Of a DNA stretch of 14,129 nucleotides, positions 13,624 to 14,129 are shown in pieces. The notes under the pieces are model-generated. The model made no database searches. It worked only from the letters and a program-made list of their open reading frames with translations, and was not told the DNA's origin. The DNA comes from Chlorobiota bacterium (GTDB lineage Bacteria; Bacteroidota; Ignavibacteria; Ignavibacteriales; Ignavibacteriaceae). The DNA is taken from the NCBI GenBank assembly GCA_008363265.1, contig RHKR01000034.1:1-14129 (forward strand), in the 5' to 3' direction. A program made the position numbers and the translations under genes. Positions within the stretch are counted from its first letter, which is position 1. Each line of letters begins with the position of its first letter.

Positions 13624-14129
13624 ATGATACTGTCTATTCAATCAGCAATTCAAAATTTCCGGGGAATCGGAGCCATCACTACTGTGTTGATCTCACTCTT
13701 CGTGCATCAGAGTTCATCTGCCCAGACTGCAAATCCTGATATGGCGATAACCGACTCTTACGTGTTATCTGCAATTATACAGGGAGACTACACCTACATC
13801 GGAGGATCGTTCACATTTGCCGGGAAAAACAGCGGTTACTGCGCCAAGGTAACCACGACAAATTCATCGATAAATAAACTCTACTCCAAAGTTAACGGTG
13901 CAATATACGCCTGTATTCCGGACGGGGCCAACGGATGGTATATCGGAGGAAATTTCTCGGCTGTTGGCGATGCTTCAATCTCGTATCTCGCCAGAATAAA
14001 GCAGGACGGTACTCTGGACGCCACCTGGAATCCGCAGCCGGCCAATATTGTTTATTCTCTGGCACTTAGCGGAACTGATCTCTTCGCCGGCGGATCATTT
14101 ACCTCTGTCGGTGGATCCTCCCGCAACAG
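13624..14129 (+). CDS. Secreted repeat (beta-propeller-like) protein, 5' part (truncated by window edge)
   Basis: Open from the ATG at 13624 to the right edge, about 168 residues visible. The N terminus is a signal peptide: a short n-region, hydrophobic core IGAITTVLISLFV (about 15-27) and likely cleavage after SSA around residue 33. Repeated units follow, built around an aromatic-GGSF core: YIGGSFTFAGKNSG, YIGGNFSAVGDASI and FAGGSFTSVGGSS, spaced about 45-60 residues apart and linked by stretches such as LARIKQDGTLDATWNPQP. This is the pattern of delta-60/DUF5122-type propeller repeats in large exported proteins (recalled), which in this group often end in a secretion-sorting domain that would be outside the window. 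Ligand and role cannot be told. The weak GGA at 13612-13614 is the only ribosome-site candidate, and an in-frame TAG at 13579 limits upstream extension. Confidence 0.82.
   Translation, partial: MILSIQSAIQNFRGIGAITTVLISLFVHQSSSAQTANPDMAITDSYVLSAIIQGDYTYIGGSFTFAGKNSGYCAKVTTTNSSINKLYSKVNGAIYACIPDGANGWYIGGNFSAVGDASISYLARIKQDGTLDATWNPQPANIVYSLALSGTDLFAGGSFTSVGGSSRN

Noticed and set aside
13536..13739. Plus-strand open frame of 67 codons with a hydrophobic start
   Set aside because: It overlaps the signal peptide of the propeller protein in another frame, and its second half is composition noise. The 13624 frame has a signal peptide and GGSF repeats.
1..14129. tRNA, rRNA, integrase or transposase genes
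   Set aside because: No cloverleaf-like tRNA sequence, ribosomal RNA segment or recombinase motif was found by reading both strands. I cannot run a covariance search, so a cryptic RNA gene in 12936-13623 is not excluded.

Overview
The window looks like a chromosomal segment from the Bacteroidota/Ignavibacteriota side of bacteria. The M14 peptidase ends in a secretion-sorting domain that opens with the 'NYPNPFN' motif, an S46 dipeptidyl-peptidase is present, and several upstream regions fit the Bacteroidota-type promoter pattern (TTTG, about 19 bases, TAnnTTTG). The genes at 800-7196 are GC-rich in style, whereas those at 9252-12923 are visibly AT-richer. I infer an ordinary chromosomal operon followed by an acquired defence-type block.

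Layout. 1-596 (minus): N-terminal part of a membrane-anchored metallophosphoesterase running off the left edge. 597-799: divergent intergenic region with a 7-base tandem repeat and a likely promoter. 800-7196 (plus): a tight four-gene run (gaps 2 bp, -1 bp and 21 bp) encoding phosphoheptose isomerase (gmhA), an FAD-dependent oxidoreductase, a secreted M14 zinc carboxypeptidase and a secreted S46 dipeptidyl-peptidase with DPP7-like specificity. An intrinsic terminator follows at 7291-7329. 7421-8965: a stand-alone AAA-ATPase fused to a PD-(D/E)XK nuclease-like domain. 9252-12923: a two-gene McrBC-like (type IV restriction) module, made of a McrB-type AAA NTPase and a DUF2357/PD-(D/E)XK partner. 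The partner gene is split by a one-base frameshift that disappears if one G is removed from the GGGG run at 11391-11394. 12924-13623: about 700 bases without a convincing intact gene, holding promoter-like sites, a hairpin and minus-strand coding-like debris. 13624-14129: start of a secreted repeat/beta-propeller-type protein running off the right edge.

The most striking structure is a duplicated segment. The last 87 bases of the S46 gene plus about 65 bases of its downstream flank (7110-7265) recur at 9038-9185, so the AAA/nuclease gene lies between two direct copies, and the second copy sits just ahead of the McrB gene. This looks like the scar of an insertion or recombination event at the 3' end of the peptidase gene, and it may mark how the defence block arrived.

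How the genes work together. The two exported peptidases plausibly cooperate in extracellular or periplasmic peptide breakdown. gmhA supplies heptose precursor for the cell envelope, and the oxidoreductase substrate is unknown. The McrB-like NTPase should load or drive the DUF2357 nuclease against modified foreign DNA, if the frameshift is not real or is tolerated. A separate theme is short tandem repeats: 7-mers at 604-632 and 7204-7231, and degenerate 8-mers at 1793-1872. The last of these lies inside a coding sequence.
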